Shown one piece after another: positions 1 through 10,812 of a stretch of 64,000 nucleotides of DNA. Source of the stretch: Parastagonospora avenae f. sp. tritici 18332-5 (Eukaryota > Ascomycota > Dothideomycetes > Pleosporales > Phaeosphaeriaceae). The position numbers were made by a program, and so were the translations under genes. The notes beneath the pieces are model-generated. The model did no database searches. It had not been told where the DNA came from and saw only the letters and a list, made by a program, of their open reading frames with translations. The DNA is taken from contig JAFJTR010000111.1 of NCBI GenBank assembly GCA_022559985.1, positions 23,238 to 87,237 of the forward strand. The letters run 5' to 3'. Every line of letters starts with the position of its first letter. The first letter of the stretch is position 1.

Positions 1-16
1 TCAAGATATCAACCAA

Positions 17-376
17 ATGCCGATAACCCCGCCGCTTACGCCTTTTACACCCACGACGGACAATTTATTCTCTTCTGAACGTTCCTTCCTCTCCTTCGGG
101 TATCTTACACGCATGCTACCGCGCTCGCGCTCCACTACCACCCCGGTGTGGCTCAGTATGCTGCTCCTCGCATTCGCCGTTATCGCTGCAATTATACTCA
201 CGACTTTCGGGACCAATCGTGTGGCAGGAATTTTGATAGAATATTACTGGAAGTTTTTGGCAGCCGTGGAAGCTATGAGCGACGGACTGGAGAAGGGCAT
301 CGAAGGCTTTGGTTGGATGTGTGGGAGAGTAGTCGGGCGCTTTGGGCGAGGGTTTAGCAATGGATACGGACTCTGA
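17..376 (+). CDS. small single-pass membrane protein, hypothetical
   Basis: This 119-residue reading frame starts at the ATG at 17. It has a Ser/Thr/Pro-rich basic N-terminus, one strongly hydrophobic segment (about residues 44-64, VWLSMLLLAFAVIAAIILT), then an amphipathic stretch and a Gly/Arg-rich tail (CGRVVGRFGRGF). I do not recognise the family. Because the window begins only 16 bases upstream, this could also be the last exon of a larger gene. Two other frames are open over the same bases, so coding status rests mainly on the clean membrane segment. Confidence 0.4.
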   Translation: MPITPPLTPFTPTTDNLFSSERSFLSFGYLTRMLPRSRSTTTPVWLSMLLLAFAVIAAIILTTFGTNRVAGILIEYYWKFLAAVEAMSDGLEKGIEGFGWMCGRVVGRFGRGFSNGYGL

Positions 377-801
377 TAAGAGATGGTTCATACATCATTC
401 GCTATCGTTCGAGAGACGGAAGACAGTAGAGTAGATCCGTTAGAGTCAAGAGTGGTGCTACAAGCACACCACAGATATATACCTAGGTATGTCGCAACTC
501 CGCTAGCAGAAACAAGGATGTTTCTCGAATCTCATCCCATGTAAAGCTTCAAGTTTCCGATATCTATCTTCCGTCGTTGATCATGTTTTGAAGCAGTTCG
601 TGGCCTGGTGAAGTGACATTTGAGTTGCCAAGACGCTAAACCTGGCCGTTCATAATTATGGTCGTAGCTTTACCAGTCGCGACCTCGGAAGCATGGTAGA
701 AGGATAGCATCTCATACTGCCCAATTCGAGCCTTCCACGTCTGCGACGTCAAAAACTATCTTCTGGAGAATGCCGTCGCTACCGCCCGAACCGTCTCAAT
801 T

Positions 802-995
802 TGTGACAGTTATGACGAGAAGTCGATCACGTGTTGGTGGTCTGGTGCTACTTCCTCACTTTATTGAGCATCTCTTACCTAATCTGCATCACAGATACGT
901 CATGTAAATAGACCCTGCTGCTGCTGCTTCCGAGAGCACCGCATGAACAACGCAACACGATAGCGGAATAGAGGGAATTACGTTCTACCGCGACA
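802..995 (+). repeat. solo LTR, family G copy 1 (194 bp)
   Basis: It begins TGTGACAG and ends CCGCGACA, a near-inverted pair typical of LTR termini. It is flanked by CAATT / CTATT, a 5-bp target-site duplication with one mismatch. An opposite-orientation copy lies at 34040-34230; the two align from end to end with scattered substitutions. No retrotransposon coding region adjoins it, so it is read as a solo LTR. Confidence 0.8.
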
Positions 996-1039
996 CTATT
1001 CCTACGGCTCTCCGCAGAGGTCCGCATGAGGATCTATGA

Positions 1040-1738
1040 ATGCATACCTGTGGATTCAGGGAGCATAAGCTATTCAACCCCAGCCCATTTGCCTGCAGTC
1101 CCTGCGAGCTTATCTTCATTGACAGATCGGTATCTACAGCAGTTTTGGCCACATGCCGACGAGTGTACGACGAGGCCAAACACATGATGCGACACAAAGT
1201 CCGCGACATCACCCTGCTGCCTAATCTCATGATCGCTTGCGACCGCTGTGCTTGGCATTACATCTCTGGCTTCCTCCAGGCAGCCGATCGGATGCGCAGG
1301 AACAATCAGTACACTCTCAATTGGTTGACCTGTCCACATCAGCTCACGCAGCTCCCACTAGATCCTAACTTTTAATTGGTTACCTAGATTGCTAAGAGAT
1401 GGATCAGATGTGACACTCGATCAGGACGCGCTCGAGACGACCCGAAGTTGCCGCTCAGGTTAAAGATTGGCCTAAAGCATATACCGAATAATGTAAGAAC
1501 CACGCAACCTCTCGCATATATCCAATGTAATGAATCTGCACCTTTGAATGTTGGGCAGTTCGACCTACGTATCATCTCCGGAACTTTGGCGCCAGAAGGC
1601 AAGATGCTGAGAGAAGCCGCAAAAAGTCAGACCAACTTGTGCATTACATCATACGAAGACACTAGGGATATGGTCGTTTTCGGCATAGACGTGGAAGGCG
1701 ACGAGTTTGACGATGAATGGCCTGCGATGCAGTAACAT
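1040..1738 (+). pseudogene. remnant of a fungal '2EXR/DUF7730-like' protein gene
   Basis: Two open stretches lie in the same frame (1040-1375 and 1448-1735), separated by two in-frame stops. The first contains VLATCRRVYDEAKHMM, which resembles the 'LLxTCRxIYxEA' helix of a very common family of short uncharacterised fungal proteins. The second is acidic at its end (GDEFDDEW). A small intron between the parts is possible, but no clean donor/acceptor pair was found, so decay is favoured. It starts only 45 bp after a solo LTR. The family call is from one motif only. Confidence 0.4.
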
Positions 1739-1918
1739 CGAGGAACCCCATGCTGAGTTAGACATATCCACTCCAGCATTTTACTCCATATAAACTATCT
1801 TACCACACTGCCGTGATATCGTGATTAATCAGTTATTTTAGTTCCTCAGGTGGGAGTGTACCACAGTTGAAACTGAAATTCATATCGCCTCTGACAACTT
1901 TGTCGGCTGCCACAAGAG

Positions 1919-2087
1919 TGTCAGCCTGGCACCTCAGTTCACAAGGTACACTGTGAACTGTATCTCTCGTGACTCTGTTAGTCACTTGATTACTCATCTG
2001 GTTGTGTATATAATCGCTCTCTCTCGCTCTCTCAATACAATAAACTTCTTCCTCCTTCGTATCTACACTGTGCTCCCACATCTAACA
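1919..2087 (-). repeat. solo LTR, family A copy 1 (169 bp)
   Basis: Read on the minus strand it starts TGTTAGATGTGGGAGCACAG and ends GGCTGACA. It is flanked by a perfect 5-bp target-site duplication AAGAG (1914-1918 and 2088-2092). It is the same length as the plus-strand copy at 6643-6811 and is related to 16019-16181. No gag or pol is adjacent. Confidence 0.9.
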
Positions 2088-2092
2088 AAGAG

Positions 2093-2538
2093 GTACAGTG
2101 CCGCACGAAGAGACCCCGTACAAATGCCCTGAGGCGACAGATTGGTCGTTGAGTATCGCAAGGCCAACGACAATGGCGATACACAGGACATAGCCTCTTG
2201 CGTACAATAAAACAATCGAACCCAGTAGGTGATGACAAACATCTGAGGCTGTTACGTTTTCTGTATAAGCCGTAATTGGAAGGTCGTGAAACAGCACTCA
2301 TGACACGATAGTATGCGAATCATCATATGCACAGTCATGCAAGGCTGTGGAGGAAAAGGGGTACACTATCTAGGTTTTTAAACCTGGTTCTGAACAATCT
2401 GGAGCCCAATACATCAATGAAGAGCTCCTCAAGTCTACCTCTCAATTCGTAACGTGAGAACTTTCATGCCGCCTGTTATCAGTCCTCATATCGTCCTTCT
2501 AACCCATGATGTAAAATCGACCATCGGCACTGTTGAGC
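2093..2538. other. intergenic, no gene seen
   Basis: This is the spacer between a solo LTR and the 3' end of the next minus-strand gene. Only short overlapping frames are present, with no recognisable motif. Confidence 0.6.
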
Positions 2539-4272
2539 TCAGTTACCGAGAAGTTGTGCTACCCGATCGACCATGCGTCGAAATCGACCGCCACCTGCGA
2601 AGTGAAGAATTGCGCAGATGATGAAGCCTATCATAGCTGCAAGTACCATGTCTAAAGCCAGGTCAGCAGCTCTAACACTGCCGCCGATGGTGTTCAGAGC
2701 ATATCGCATCGCAGCCATGGTCACGCAGCCATACACAATGGCGTTAGCGGGGGCGAAAGTCAGGCCACTGGTGCTCTGCAAGATGACCGGCACTTGGTTG
2801 ATGAGCTCCGTCATGGGAGCCAACGCCATGTTTGGAGTGGCCGAGGGAATAGGCTTCTGGTTAATCACCTCCATAATTGAGCTCATACCCAGCTCTTGGA
2901 GTGGTGCAAGGTTCATCTCGTTGCCGGAATCCGGGGTATGAACCGACGTAAGTGTGCTCGGCTGCGATAGCTCCATGAATTCTACAAATGTGACTGCGTT
3001 CGGCGATACAAGCGGTTCCTCAGCTGGTGGAATCTGAGCCACGAGACTGTGATGTGTAGCGTCGTCAGTCGTGGCATCGACACCCGAAGTGTAATCTTGG
3101 CCATCTGAGATGGATGAAGTGTAGGTGTGCAAGCTTGGGTCTAAAGAACTGAGCGCGACACTATCATTGGCCGTGCTATCTCCAACATTCGCATCTTCAG
3201 AGCCAGTGAGGCTATGTACAGCCACAGAACAAGGCGTAGACTCATCTGATGACTTGCCAGGAGTATGATCGGCTTGCGATTCACCACTTAGCCGAAGCGC
3301 GGCTTCGCGATTGCGCTCACGAACACGAGCTAGAATCGCCTGAGGGGACTCACGCGGCTCCGATGGCTGCACGTATCCAAGGTCCGAGATGTTGTCGTCC
3401 GAGATGTTGTCGTCCGATATGCGAGAAACTAATGCCGAACGTGGTGTGCTGCCAGACGGTGGGCGTTTGAACAGCTTGCCTGTCCAGTTTGAACCACGCG
3501 ATTTGGGCGCTGGCGGACGGGAGGCATCGACCGAGGAAAGAGTCAGACGAAGTGCCTCCTCTGCGGGAGAGATCTTGCGCACGCCGCCCACGACTTTTGA
3601 AGCGCCATCATTCTGCTTTCCCTCAGGAGTGGTGGCAGCGCTAGGAAAATAGAAGGATACTTGAGACTTCAGTGTTGGGCCGGGGCCAAACCCAGTACCA
3701 GTCATTTGCTTCTTGGGACTTCCGGCTTGCATCCACTCGTCCTTTGGCAGGCCCGAGAAGCTATTGCGCAAGTTCTTGGACGACACAGCTTCAACATCCA
3801 GAGATTTCCGTACGTCTGATGAGCTGAAGGTGTATGCACGTGCTGCGTGTAGACCCTGCGCCGACAGCCTCACAGAAGGTGTGTGCTCTATCGAGCCGGA
3901 CATGCTTGGAAAAGGGCTAGACATAGCGTCTACATCTGGCATACCATGACCTGTACGGCGGCGAGCCTCGAGGCGCTCCAATCCACGCGATGAAGGCACA
4001 GAATTCAGTGGAGCAGGCGAAGCGCGACCAAAGAGCTCCGCGCGAGTGAAGTACCCGGAGTCAGTCGACGACTGACGTCGGCGCAGCATCTCACCCGAGG
4101 AAAGGGGTGGCGAGGGACGATTAGACGAAGTGTTTCGGCCATGTACTCGGTGTTGTGGAGTGCTGCTATACAGTCGCTGGCAGGGCAAGGTTGTTGAGAT
4201 GCTCAGCGCTGGTGAAGAGTATCGGTCAATAATTTCTTCCAGCGTGTCGGACTCAGAGTGTTGCTGAGGCAT
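2539..4272 (-). CDS. Ser-rich hypothetical protein with C-terminal hydrophobic region
   Basis: This is a single uninterrupted 577-residue frame starting at the ATG at 4272. About residues 1-480 are Ser/Thr/Pro-rich and probably disordered, with many SP/TP sites and basic patches. They include one short exact tandem repeat (ISDDN twice, from a 15-bp DNA duplication near 3388-3418). The last 80 residues hold two hydrophobic segments (around APANAIVYGCVTMAAMRYAL and LDMVLAAMIGFIICAILHFA) followed by a basic tail, so a tail-anchored or hairpin membrane protein with a large cytosolic regulatory domain is likely. I do not recognise the family. Length, codon use and the lack of competing frames make it a confident gene of unknown role. 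Confidence 0.8.
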   Translation of the reverse strand: MPQQHSESDTLEEIIDRYSSPALSISTTLPCQRLYSSTPQHRVHGRNTSSNRPSPPLSSGEMLRRRQSSTDSGYFTRAELFGRASPAPLNSVPSSRGLERLEARRRTGHGMPDVDAMSSPFPSMSGSIEHTPSVRLSAQGLHAARAYTFSSSDVRKSLDVEAVSSKNLRNSFSGLPKDEWMQAGSPKKQMTGTGFGPGPTLKSQVSFYFPSAATTPEGKQNDGASKVVGGVRKISPAEEALRLTLSSVDASRPPAPKSRGSNWTGKLFKRPPSGSTPRSALVSRISDDNISDDNISDLGYVQPSEPRESPQAILARVRERNREAALRLSGESQADHTPGKSSDESTPCSVAVHSLTGSEDANVGDSTANDSVALSSLDPSLHTYTSSISDGQDYTSGVDATTDDATHHSLVAQIPPAEEPLVSPNAVTFVEFMELSQPSTLTSVHTPDSGNEMNLAPLQELGMSSIMEVINQKPIPSATPNMALAPMTELINQVPVILQSTSGLTFAPANAIVYGCVTMAAMRYALNTIGGSVRAADLALDMVLAAMIGFIICAILHFAGGGRFRRMVDRVAQLLGN

Positions 4273-5382
4273 GTTCCAGAGGTGAAAAGTGGATGAGTGA
4301 GACTGGTTGAGATAAATCGTGGGTACAAGTTTCGGAAGGTTAAGTGGAGCTTGAGAGCAGCAATCTCAGAGAACATTCTCGCGATGCTTGCGCTACTGGG
4401 CAAGCGCCCTGGAGTGCATCAGGTGACAAGAAAGTTCAGGCAACGTTATTAGAATGTCAACATATCGCGCGCAGACGCTAGAAAGCCGTAATATTCACCT
4501 CACAGAGTGGAATGAAACGCGGGCCCCAAGTTCACGTCACCGGTATGGAACTATCTCGGAGACATTCAGATGGAAGCCCACGACTAAAGCTGTCTTCGTT
4601 TGTCTTACGAACACATCACAGCTTGCTCGAATGTGTACTTAGCAGGACCGACCGGCCTTTCGTCTCACAATAAAAGATTTCCCCTCGTAGTTCAGTCCGC
4701 GATAGCTAGTTCGGACGCGAGCGCTGTCATTGAATACCTTAATGGACTCGCTCCTACGGGGGCCCTAAGCTGACGTGGCCATGGTTGCCGTCGTGGCAGG
4801 TCACGCGAGATCAACAGTTAGGCAAAAGGCAGTGACTATGCTCACGGCACTACCGGGATGTAAGATGAAGGCGACCTGAATTTTCATGGTACTGGGCTGG
4901 AAGGCATCACGCGAGTTTCGCTCTGATCTTGTTTCATTAAAGTGTGTCCTGATAGATGTAGCATACGTTCCGACCCAATTAACCCTTTGGTAATGACTAC
5001 TATTAATGGATTGATGTCCTACGCAACGACGCAGCAACATTTAGTCGCGCAAAGAAACGATGACTTGCTTCTAAAGGGCTGTCCGTACAGGCCGTCGGTT
5101 CCATGAAGATGTGCATTGCCGGGATACGATTTCGTGAAATGACCACTCGATGATGCAGGTGATCCAAAACTCTTCGGGCGCCCACAAATGCTAACAGCCT
5201 CATGATAACATGCTAATCTTGATCCTTTTCATAGACAAAAGCTCTCCAGTCCAGTTCATAGAAGATACGCTTGTACATATCTCGTTCGTACACGAAAGGT
5301 TGCACCCCGCTTGAGCGGCGAAGTACCATAGGTAATATTAAATTAACGATATTCAGATTCAATCCTAATAGACAAAGATGGC
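4273..5382. other. intergenic, no supported gene
   Basis: This 1.1 kb contains only short shadow frames on both strands. The first part, up to about 4450, is the likely promoter/5' leader of the minus-strand Ser-rich gene. Nothing else was recognised. Confidence 0.55.
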
Positions 5383-6222
5383 TTATGCTGTGCGTGGACT
5401 AGGAGGACGTACCCCAGGTCCCCTTGGTTCGGACTGATAGCCTAGTTCGATGTACTTCATTGCAGATTTAGCCTGCTTGTCACTATTCGCGGAAGTCTGA
5501 ACGTGCGGATCTACAGCATGGGGAAGACCAAATGTCGCCAATGCCCGTGTAATACCTGCGGAGTCTGGTGCAGGATCGGACGTTTTCTGAGCAACCGGAA
5601 GGGCACACCGAGCTGGAGGTGCTATTGGAAGCACAGACTTTTCGGAGGATAGTTACACGACTGGAGAAACCGTGAGGTCTGGAGTGGGTGATGGAGGAGG
5701 TAGAGTCGGAGAAATCGCAGACGACACCATCATGGCAGGCGGGATTTGATGTTGCAAAGCAGGAGCAAAGCTGCGGACCGCAGGAGGAGATGGCCACCTT
5801 CGACGCTGAGAACGAAGCCTGTCGAATTCATTCGTGATGCTCGTGCGCACGTCCTCTGTTGCTTCGTAGACTATATGGTGGAGGTCATCTATATCCACCC
5901 CACCCATGTACTCAATCTGGTCATGGGGCATGAAGTATATATTTGCCGTGGCGTCGACGAAGGATCCCAATTCCCATCGCACGTTGGACCGGAAATGGAT
6001 CGGTTCCTTGCCTGTGTTTTCGGCACTGAAGGCTCATAACTGCTGTCATTCACGAGCAACCGGAATTGGCCTCGCCGGCGCGCATCGCAGATATCATCAA
6101 CACCTCTATTGCCACGGCTTGCGATCCCAAAGGCATACGCGACTCCTCCTGCCCAGTTTACATTTACGACAAGGATTCGACGCCATTTCGAACTCGCCAG
6201 GGACTCGTAAGAAGCGATGGTT
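5383..6222 (-). pseudogene. decayed gene, unknown family
   Basis: Protein-like sequence is read on the minus strand in two frames. The upstream part includes VNWAGGVAYAFGIASRGNRG and runs into VNDSSYEPSVPK. It then shifts by one frame into the longer part (VRWELGSFVDATANIYFMPH, then a Pro-rich stretch), which is cut by TAA at 5653-5655 and continues in frame to 5383. At least one frameshift and one nonsense codon (consistent with CAA to TAA) break it. No domain was recognised. It lies between unrelated genes and two solo LTRs. Confidence 0.55.
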
Positions 6223-6285
6223 TAAATTGTCTTACACTATGCATGCATGCTAAATACGTAGGGAAGAATGAACGAGAGCCGTCAC

Positions 6286-6465
6286 TGTCGCGGTTCTAGA
6301 GTATTTCCTTTTCCTTGTACTACGTAGCACAGCGTCATGTCTCCACTGCTATACTACGCAGTGCCTGCCACCTCTGATTTACTATATATACTGTTCATAG
6401 CCACTTACAATAACATCTCAGTTCAATCCTCAATTCCTTCTGCACTGCTCGCACTCACTGCGACT
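6286..6465 (+). repeat. solo LTR, family F copy 1 (180 bp)
   Basis: It begins TGTCGCGGTTCTAG and ends at ACTGCGACT, where the other copy has ACTGCGACA. It is flanked by GTCAC / GTCAT, a 5-bp duplication with one C/T change. An opposite-orientation copy of identical length lies at 40586-40765. Fragments occur at 11887-11952 and 16584-16630. Confidence 0.8.
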
Positions 6466-6642
6466 GTCATTCTATATTTCGATGATTTTACGTACAAAGC
6501 TTTGCTTGCCATCGCAGAAATAGATGTGGTAGTTTCTTCTTTCCCATCATTCACTATTAGAATGCCCTTCATCCCATGGGCAAATTTCTCACTTGGTTAC
6601 AAGCCAAACCGCCATCCATCCTAGCTACCATCCCTACTCAGA

Positions 6643-6811
6643 TGTTGGATGTGGGAGCACAGTGTAGATATGAAGTAGGAAGAAGGTTGTTGTATCGAGA
6701 GAGCTACAAGGAGCGATTATATACACAACTAGATGAGTAAGCAGGTGACTAACAGAGTCACGTGAGGTGCAGTTCACAGTGTACCGTGTGACCTAAGGTG
6801 CTAGGCTGACA
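6643..6811 (+). repeat. solo LTR, family A copy 2 (169 bp)
   Basis: It starts TGTTGGATGTGGGAGCACAG and ends AGGCTGACA, with a perfect TCAGA target-site duplication (6638-6642 and 6812-6816). It is the inverted relative of 1919-2087. Confidence 0.92.
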
Positions 6812-7117
6812 TCAGAGTGTGTCGTCTCTAGCATTGGCACAGCTGCTTTGCTGTGCTCCGGGAGCTCGAAGGCCTATCCAAGCTTAAGCTTTGACAATTC
6901 CTCCGTCACCTTGGTCTTTGGGAGTACCCAGGTAGAATATCAACCCGCACGCTTCTTGACTTGCATCTCCGCATCCGCAAAAATACTTCGTTTCAAGCTC
7001 CTCTTCGACGGACCGACATCCGTGTCCAAATCGTTCTCTCCAGTCTGGTCCCTCGCGCCGCTGTTATGGGCTGACTCAGGGTCTTTGTGGTGTCAACTCT
7101 TACGATGTCAGTAAATT

Positions 7118-8128
7118 TCACTCGTAGGTTGGACGCGTTAGTACCTGTTGTTCACTACCCGGTGCTTTCTTCACAACGGCTTCTTGCTCGACTCCATCTT
7201 CTGCGGCCTGAGGGCTGTGTTCATCATCGCCAATATCGTCGTCGATTTCGTAATCTGAATCTTCCCAGAAAATTTCTTCTTCGTCTTCTTTCTGGCCGCA
7301 ATCGATGAGTGGATCATGGTGCTCGTCGCCAAAGCGGTGCATAGACTGCAGCCATTTCTTCTCGGAAGCGCGCAGTCCTTTGATGAAGTCCTCATGATAC
7401 TCCTTGATAGGGACGTAGTCGCGACGAGCATCTTCATCTTCATTGCGCGATTGCTTGTGGGTTTCTGCGTGAGCAGCGTCTTGATCTTAACCCTAAGCAC
7501 TCATCATCTTCTGTTCTTGTCGCAAGCGATTCTTGATTTCTTTCATCTTCTTTATGGCAAGTTGGAGGCTCTCATTTACGTATTCCTTTTCTCTCTTACG
7601 CTGCCGACATAGGGCGCGATGTTTGCACCCGGCTTCAACACCGGCGTCCATCAACTGCATGTACTCATGAGTAGGTATCATAGCCACGATCTTGAGTCCT
7701 TCGGCTTGGATCTGAAGCATCACTGATCCTCCACTTGTGAAGAGTGACTCATTATATCCAGTTTGTTCGGCATTCCATATGATGACAGTGCGATCGGTTG
7801 CTGCGTCTTCGTTCTCATGCGAGCTCTTAGCAGGGTTGAGAGCTTGGGCTGGTACTACTTGTTTTTTCGACATTATGTTGTCCTTGAGAGCATTGGCTTC
7901 GTCTTCCTGAGTGTTGGACGAACTGGTGGCTTCTGATATTCCGGAGTAGAGACTAGCGATGTTTTCTAGGTCTTCGCGGCCCGGATTGCCGGATTTGCCC
8001 ATGATTTTGTTGTCTAACTCGGAGGCAGTCGTGTTAAGGGAGAGGGGTGGGAGCTGTTGGGAACTTGACGCCTTGCTAGGACAATTCTGCAAGTTTGCCT
8101 GTCGCTCAGTGATATTATCCGGGGGCAT
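7118..8128 (-). pseudogene. coiled-coil/acidic protein gene with two nonsense codons
   Basis: One frame runs from the ATG at 8128 to 7118 (about 336 codons) but carries TAG at 7493-7495 and TAA at 7487-7489. Both lie inside an otherwise protein-like stretch and both are one C-to-T change from Gln codons. Upstream of the stops are a Ser/Gln-rich N-terminus, a compact middle (TDRTVIIWNAEQTG, GLKIVAMIPTHEYMQLMDAG) and a basic coiled-coil (KREKEYVNESLQLAIKKMKE). Downstream are DYVPIKEYHEDFIKGLRASE and an acidic tail. I do not recognise the family. A truncated 211-residue product could still be made, so loss of function is inferred. Confidence 0.6.
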
Positions 8129-8599
8129 GTTGAATCACAGATAACTGTTGCAATGGCTTGGGTTCGTAGTGCCGCAGTGGCGTTAATTGTCGTCTAGTCA
8201 ACGGAGAAGGGCGAACGAAACGACGAGAGTTTGTAAACAACAGCTTATAAACTACCTAGATAGAGGACGTGATGAGCGGGTCACTTGGGCGATCTTGCAT
8301 GATAACAAAAATGAAACATCTGACATCACTCCGCCTGTAAAGACTCGTCCGTGTTATGTGTGAACTGCGGCATGATGGGCCAATTACGCACAGTCGAATT
8401 TGGGGGGCAGGCGCCAGGGCCCACGGCACTCCGAATGGCGTTGTGCGTTGTGGCATCGGCAGTGAACGTGAAAGTTGCGCAGGGCCGCAATAACTTCTCG
8501 ATCGTGATAGAACTTGTAACAACGGGCATGGCCTCCACACCTAACGTGTCAACTAAACCAAAAACATTGCGACCAAGGTCGACCCACAACAACCCCAAG

Positions 8600-9679
8600 A
8601 TGACGAGTAACGACATACGCAATCGCAAGCTCAAGGCTCAGTTCGCGTTCGACTATGAGAACATGCCCATGCCATCCCTTCCGACCATGATGGACCTCCA
8701 TCTACAGAACCTTGAGTCTCCCGCGACTCCGCCTCCTAAGGTCTACCCAGCCAATTTCGCACCTGCAGACCCAAAGACTCACAAGCCGGCCATACCCGAG
8801 AACTTCGACATTGCTAGCCTCACGTACCCGGATTACAAGGCGCTCAACCTCAATTTCGTCCAGGAACACGAGCTCATCGGCCGCATCCGCGAAGAAGTCC
8901 CGCTCATCGATCGAGATGAAGTCGACAGCATTATCCTCGCGGACTCAGGGAAGCAGCTCAAAAACGGGATTTTAACGCTATGCAGAATGATGCATATCGA
9001 TCCGAAGGCGGTCAAGCTCATGATGGATCAGCAGTTCAGGGAGTTCTATGGGCCAGAGGTTCATCGGAAGGTTTCCGCAGCGCTCACATCTCCAGCTGAG
9101 GTTCGTCAGACTGTTGAGAATCAGGTGTACAACGAACAGGCCGGCGAAGGAAGCACCACTCTCGGCAGTAACGCTCGCGATAAGACCGCATCTATCCCAC
9201 GTTCACCGTCTGGTGTCGAGCTCACACCGGCACCCGAGCCCGCCAACAAGAGCATGAGATTCGGACCTCAGGAGATAGCTCCCGAGGAAGCGGTTCAGAA
9301 TGAGCATGAAATGAAGGAAGAGACGCCAAAAGCATTTACTGCACCAACTCAGGACGTACACGACACCACAAGCAGGAGAAACAGCGTGTCCGTCGCCAGG
9401 GACGGTATGCGGGACTCCATTGCCGCCACCGATCGATCCGAGACCTCCAGAGCTACCCCTAAGCCCGAAGTAGCAAAGAAGAGGGGCAACCGAGTCCCTC
9501 AGACTCAAGCGCTGAAGGAGATGAGGGCATACAAGGGACGGTGTACCCGTCGAAAGCAGTCATGTTGCATTGTGACGCTGCGATCAAGTGCGGTATCGCA
9601 GAAATGGGCAGATCTGCAAGATGCTGAGAGAGCTCAATGGCGTTTGGCCAACTGCACGACCTATGGACTACATGTGTAA
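8600..9679 (+). CDS. hypothetical protein, 359 aa
   Basis: The reading frame is open from 8351, but the ATG at 8600 (MTSNDIRNRKLKAQFAFDYE) is chosen because the upstream part is low quality and Cys/Gly-rich. The product has a Pro-rich N-terminal third, a predicted helical core (YKALNLNFVQEHELIGRIRE to MMHIDPKAVKLMMDQQFREF), then a Ser/Thr/Pro/Glu-rich disordered region with KKRGNRVPQ near the end. There is no signal peptide, membrane span or recognised catalytic motif. It sits alone between a minus-strand pseudogene and an empty spacer. The C-terminal 50 residues look less protein-like, so the last exon structure may be wrong. Confidence 0.6.
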   Translation: MTSNDIRNRKLKAQFAFDYENMPMPSLPTMMDLHLQNLESPATPPPKVYPANFAPADPKTHKPAIPENFDIASLTYPDYKALNLNFVQEHELIGRIREEVPLIDRDEVDSIILADSGKQLKNGILTLCRMMHIDPKAVKLMMDQQFREFYGPEVHRKVSAALTSPAEVRQTVENQVYNEQAGEGSTTLGSNARDKTASIPRSPSGVELTPAPEPANKSMRFGPQEIAPEEAVQNEHEMKEETPKAFTAPTQDVHDTTSRRNSVSVARDGMRDSIAATDRSETSRATPKPEVAKKRGNRVPQTQALKEMRAYKGRCTRRKQSCCIVTLRSSAVSQKWADLQDAERAQWRLANCTTYGLHV

Positions 9680-10812
9680 TGGATTGATCGGAAGTTGAGA
9701 CTTCCAGACTTGGCTTCGACCATGATGGGTACACGCGTCGCGATCGCATGAGCGGCATCGGAACGCTCGGAGTAACTTACCTCTTTGCCTTTGAGGTAAC
9801 AACCAGGAAGCGTAGCAGGAGGATATTTGGAGAATGAAAGCGAAACACTGAAAGTGAATGAGCCTAATTATCTGACGTGAGAACGCACTGAAATTTGCGA
9901 TGACGCAGATGCCAAGACGCTAAATTTGACGCGTCTCTCATAACAGAAATAACACACACACAATCCACGCTGCACAAGACGCATGTTGCTTTCGTCGATT
10001 TCTCCGATACTTGGTGAGCATGAAAGAAGAAAATCAATATCTCCGGTACGCTTACTACGTAGCTTCTACGTTGATGTTAACATACGCTTCATTAGAATCT
10101 GTCAAGACTAGGCCGGCGACTTCACTAAGATTGCACATCTTTGGCGTCAAACATGACATTGAAGGGAAACGTGAGATTTGGAGGGTTCTTGATGATATTG
10201 ATAATTGAAATGATTAATGTCCCTTCGTCCTCGTCTGATCTATGAACAGGTGGTTTTATCCCCCGCCCTTGTGCGACGAGCTGCACAGTCCATTCCATAC
10301 ATTGCCATTCTGGCCGAGCCTGTGTTACAGCCCAGCCTCGCTTATATCTGACAGGAAAGCTGCAAAAAATGCCGGACGAAACCGAACGCGCGTTGTGCGC
10401 AAGCAAGCAGTTTCGAACGAACCACGTGAAAATACTCAATATCTATTAGGTAGCGATTACTTGATCATTTGATAACGAGGACAAACTCCGAGAAATTCCG
10501 ACAGTGATCGCGAGCCGTCATGTTTGCATGTTGCAGGTGCATGATGATTGCTCGGTCATGTTATGACCATAACTAGGTAGGTAAATATCACATGAGTCCA
10601 CAACAATGGTGCACTATGGTCATGCTTTCGGACAATCCGGCTGTGCGAGAAGCATGTGCGAGACGCACTTGACCTGGAATGAGAACTGGATGTCGCCACA
10701 ACTGGGAACAACAAGTGTACACGTAGATCAATAGCTTCGGACAGAAGGGAAGCACCACAGATCCGATCATCGGTGGCATTTCCATTGCTGATCCAGCCAG
10801 ATTCCGTTCGAC
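9680..10812. other. intergenic, no supported gene
   Basis: This is 1.1 kb with short conflicting frames only. No repeat with a second copy in the window was noticed here. Confidence 0.5.

Noticed and set aside
6337..6624. 95-residue plus-strand ORF
   Set aside because: It overlaps the solo LTR of family F over most of its length and has no protein-like features.
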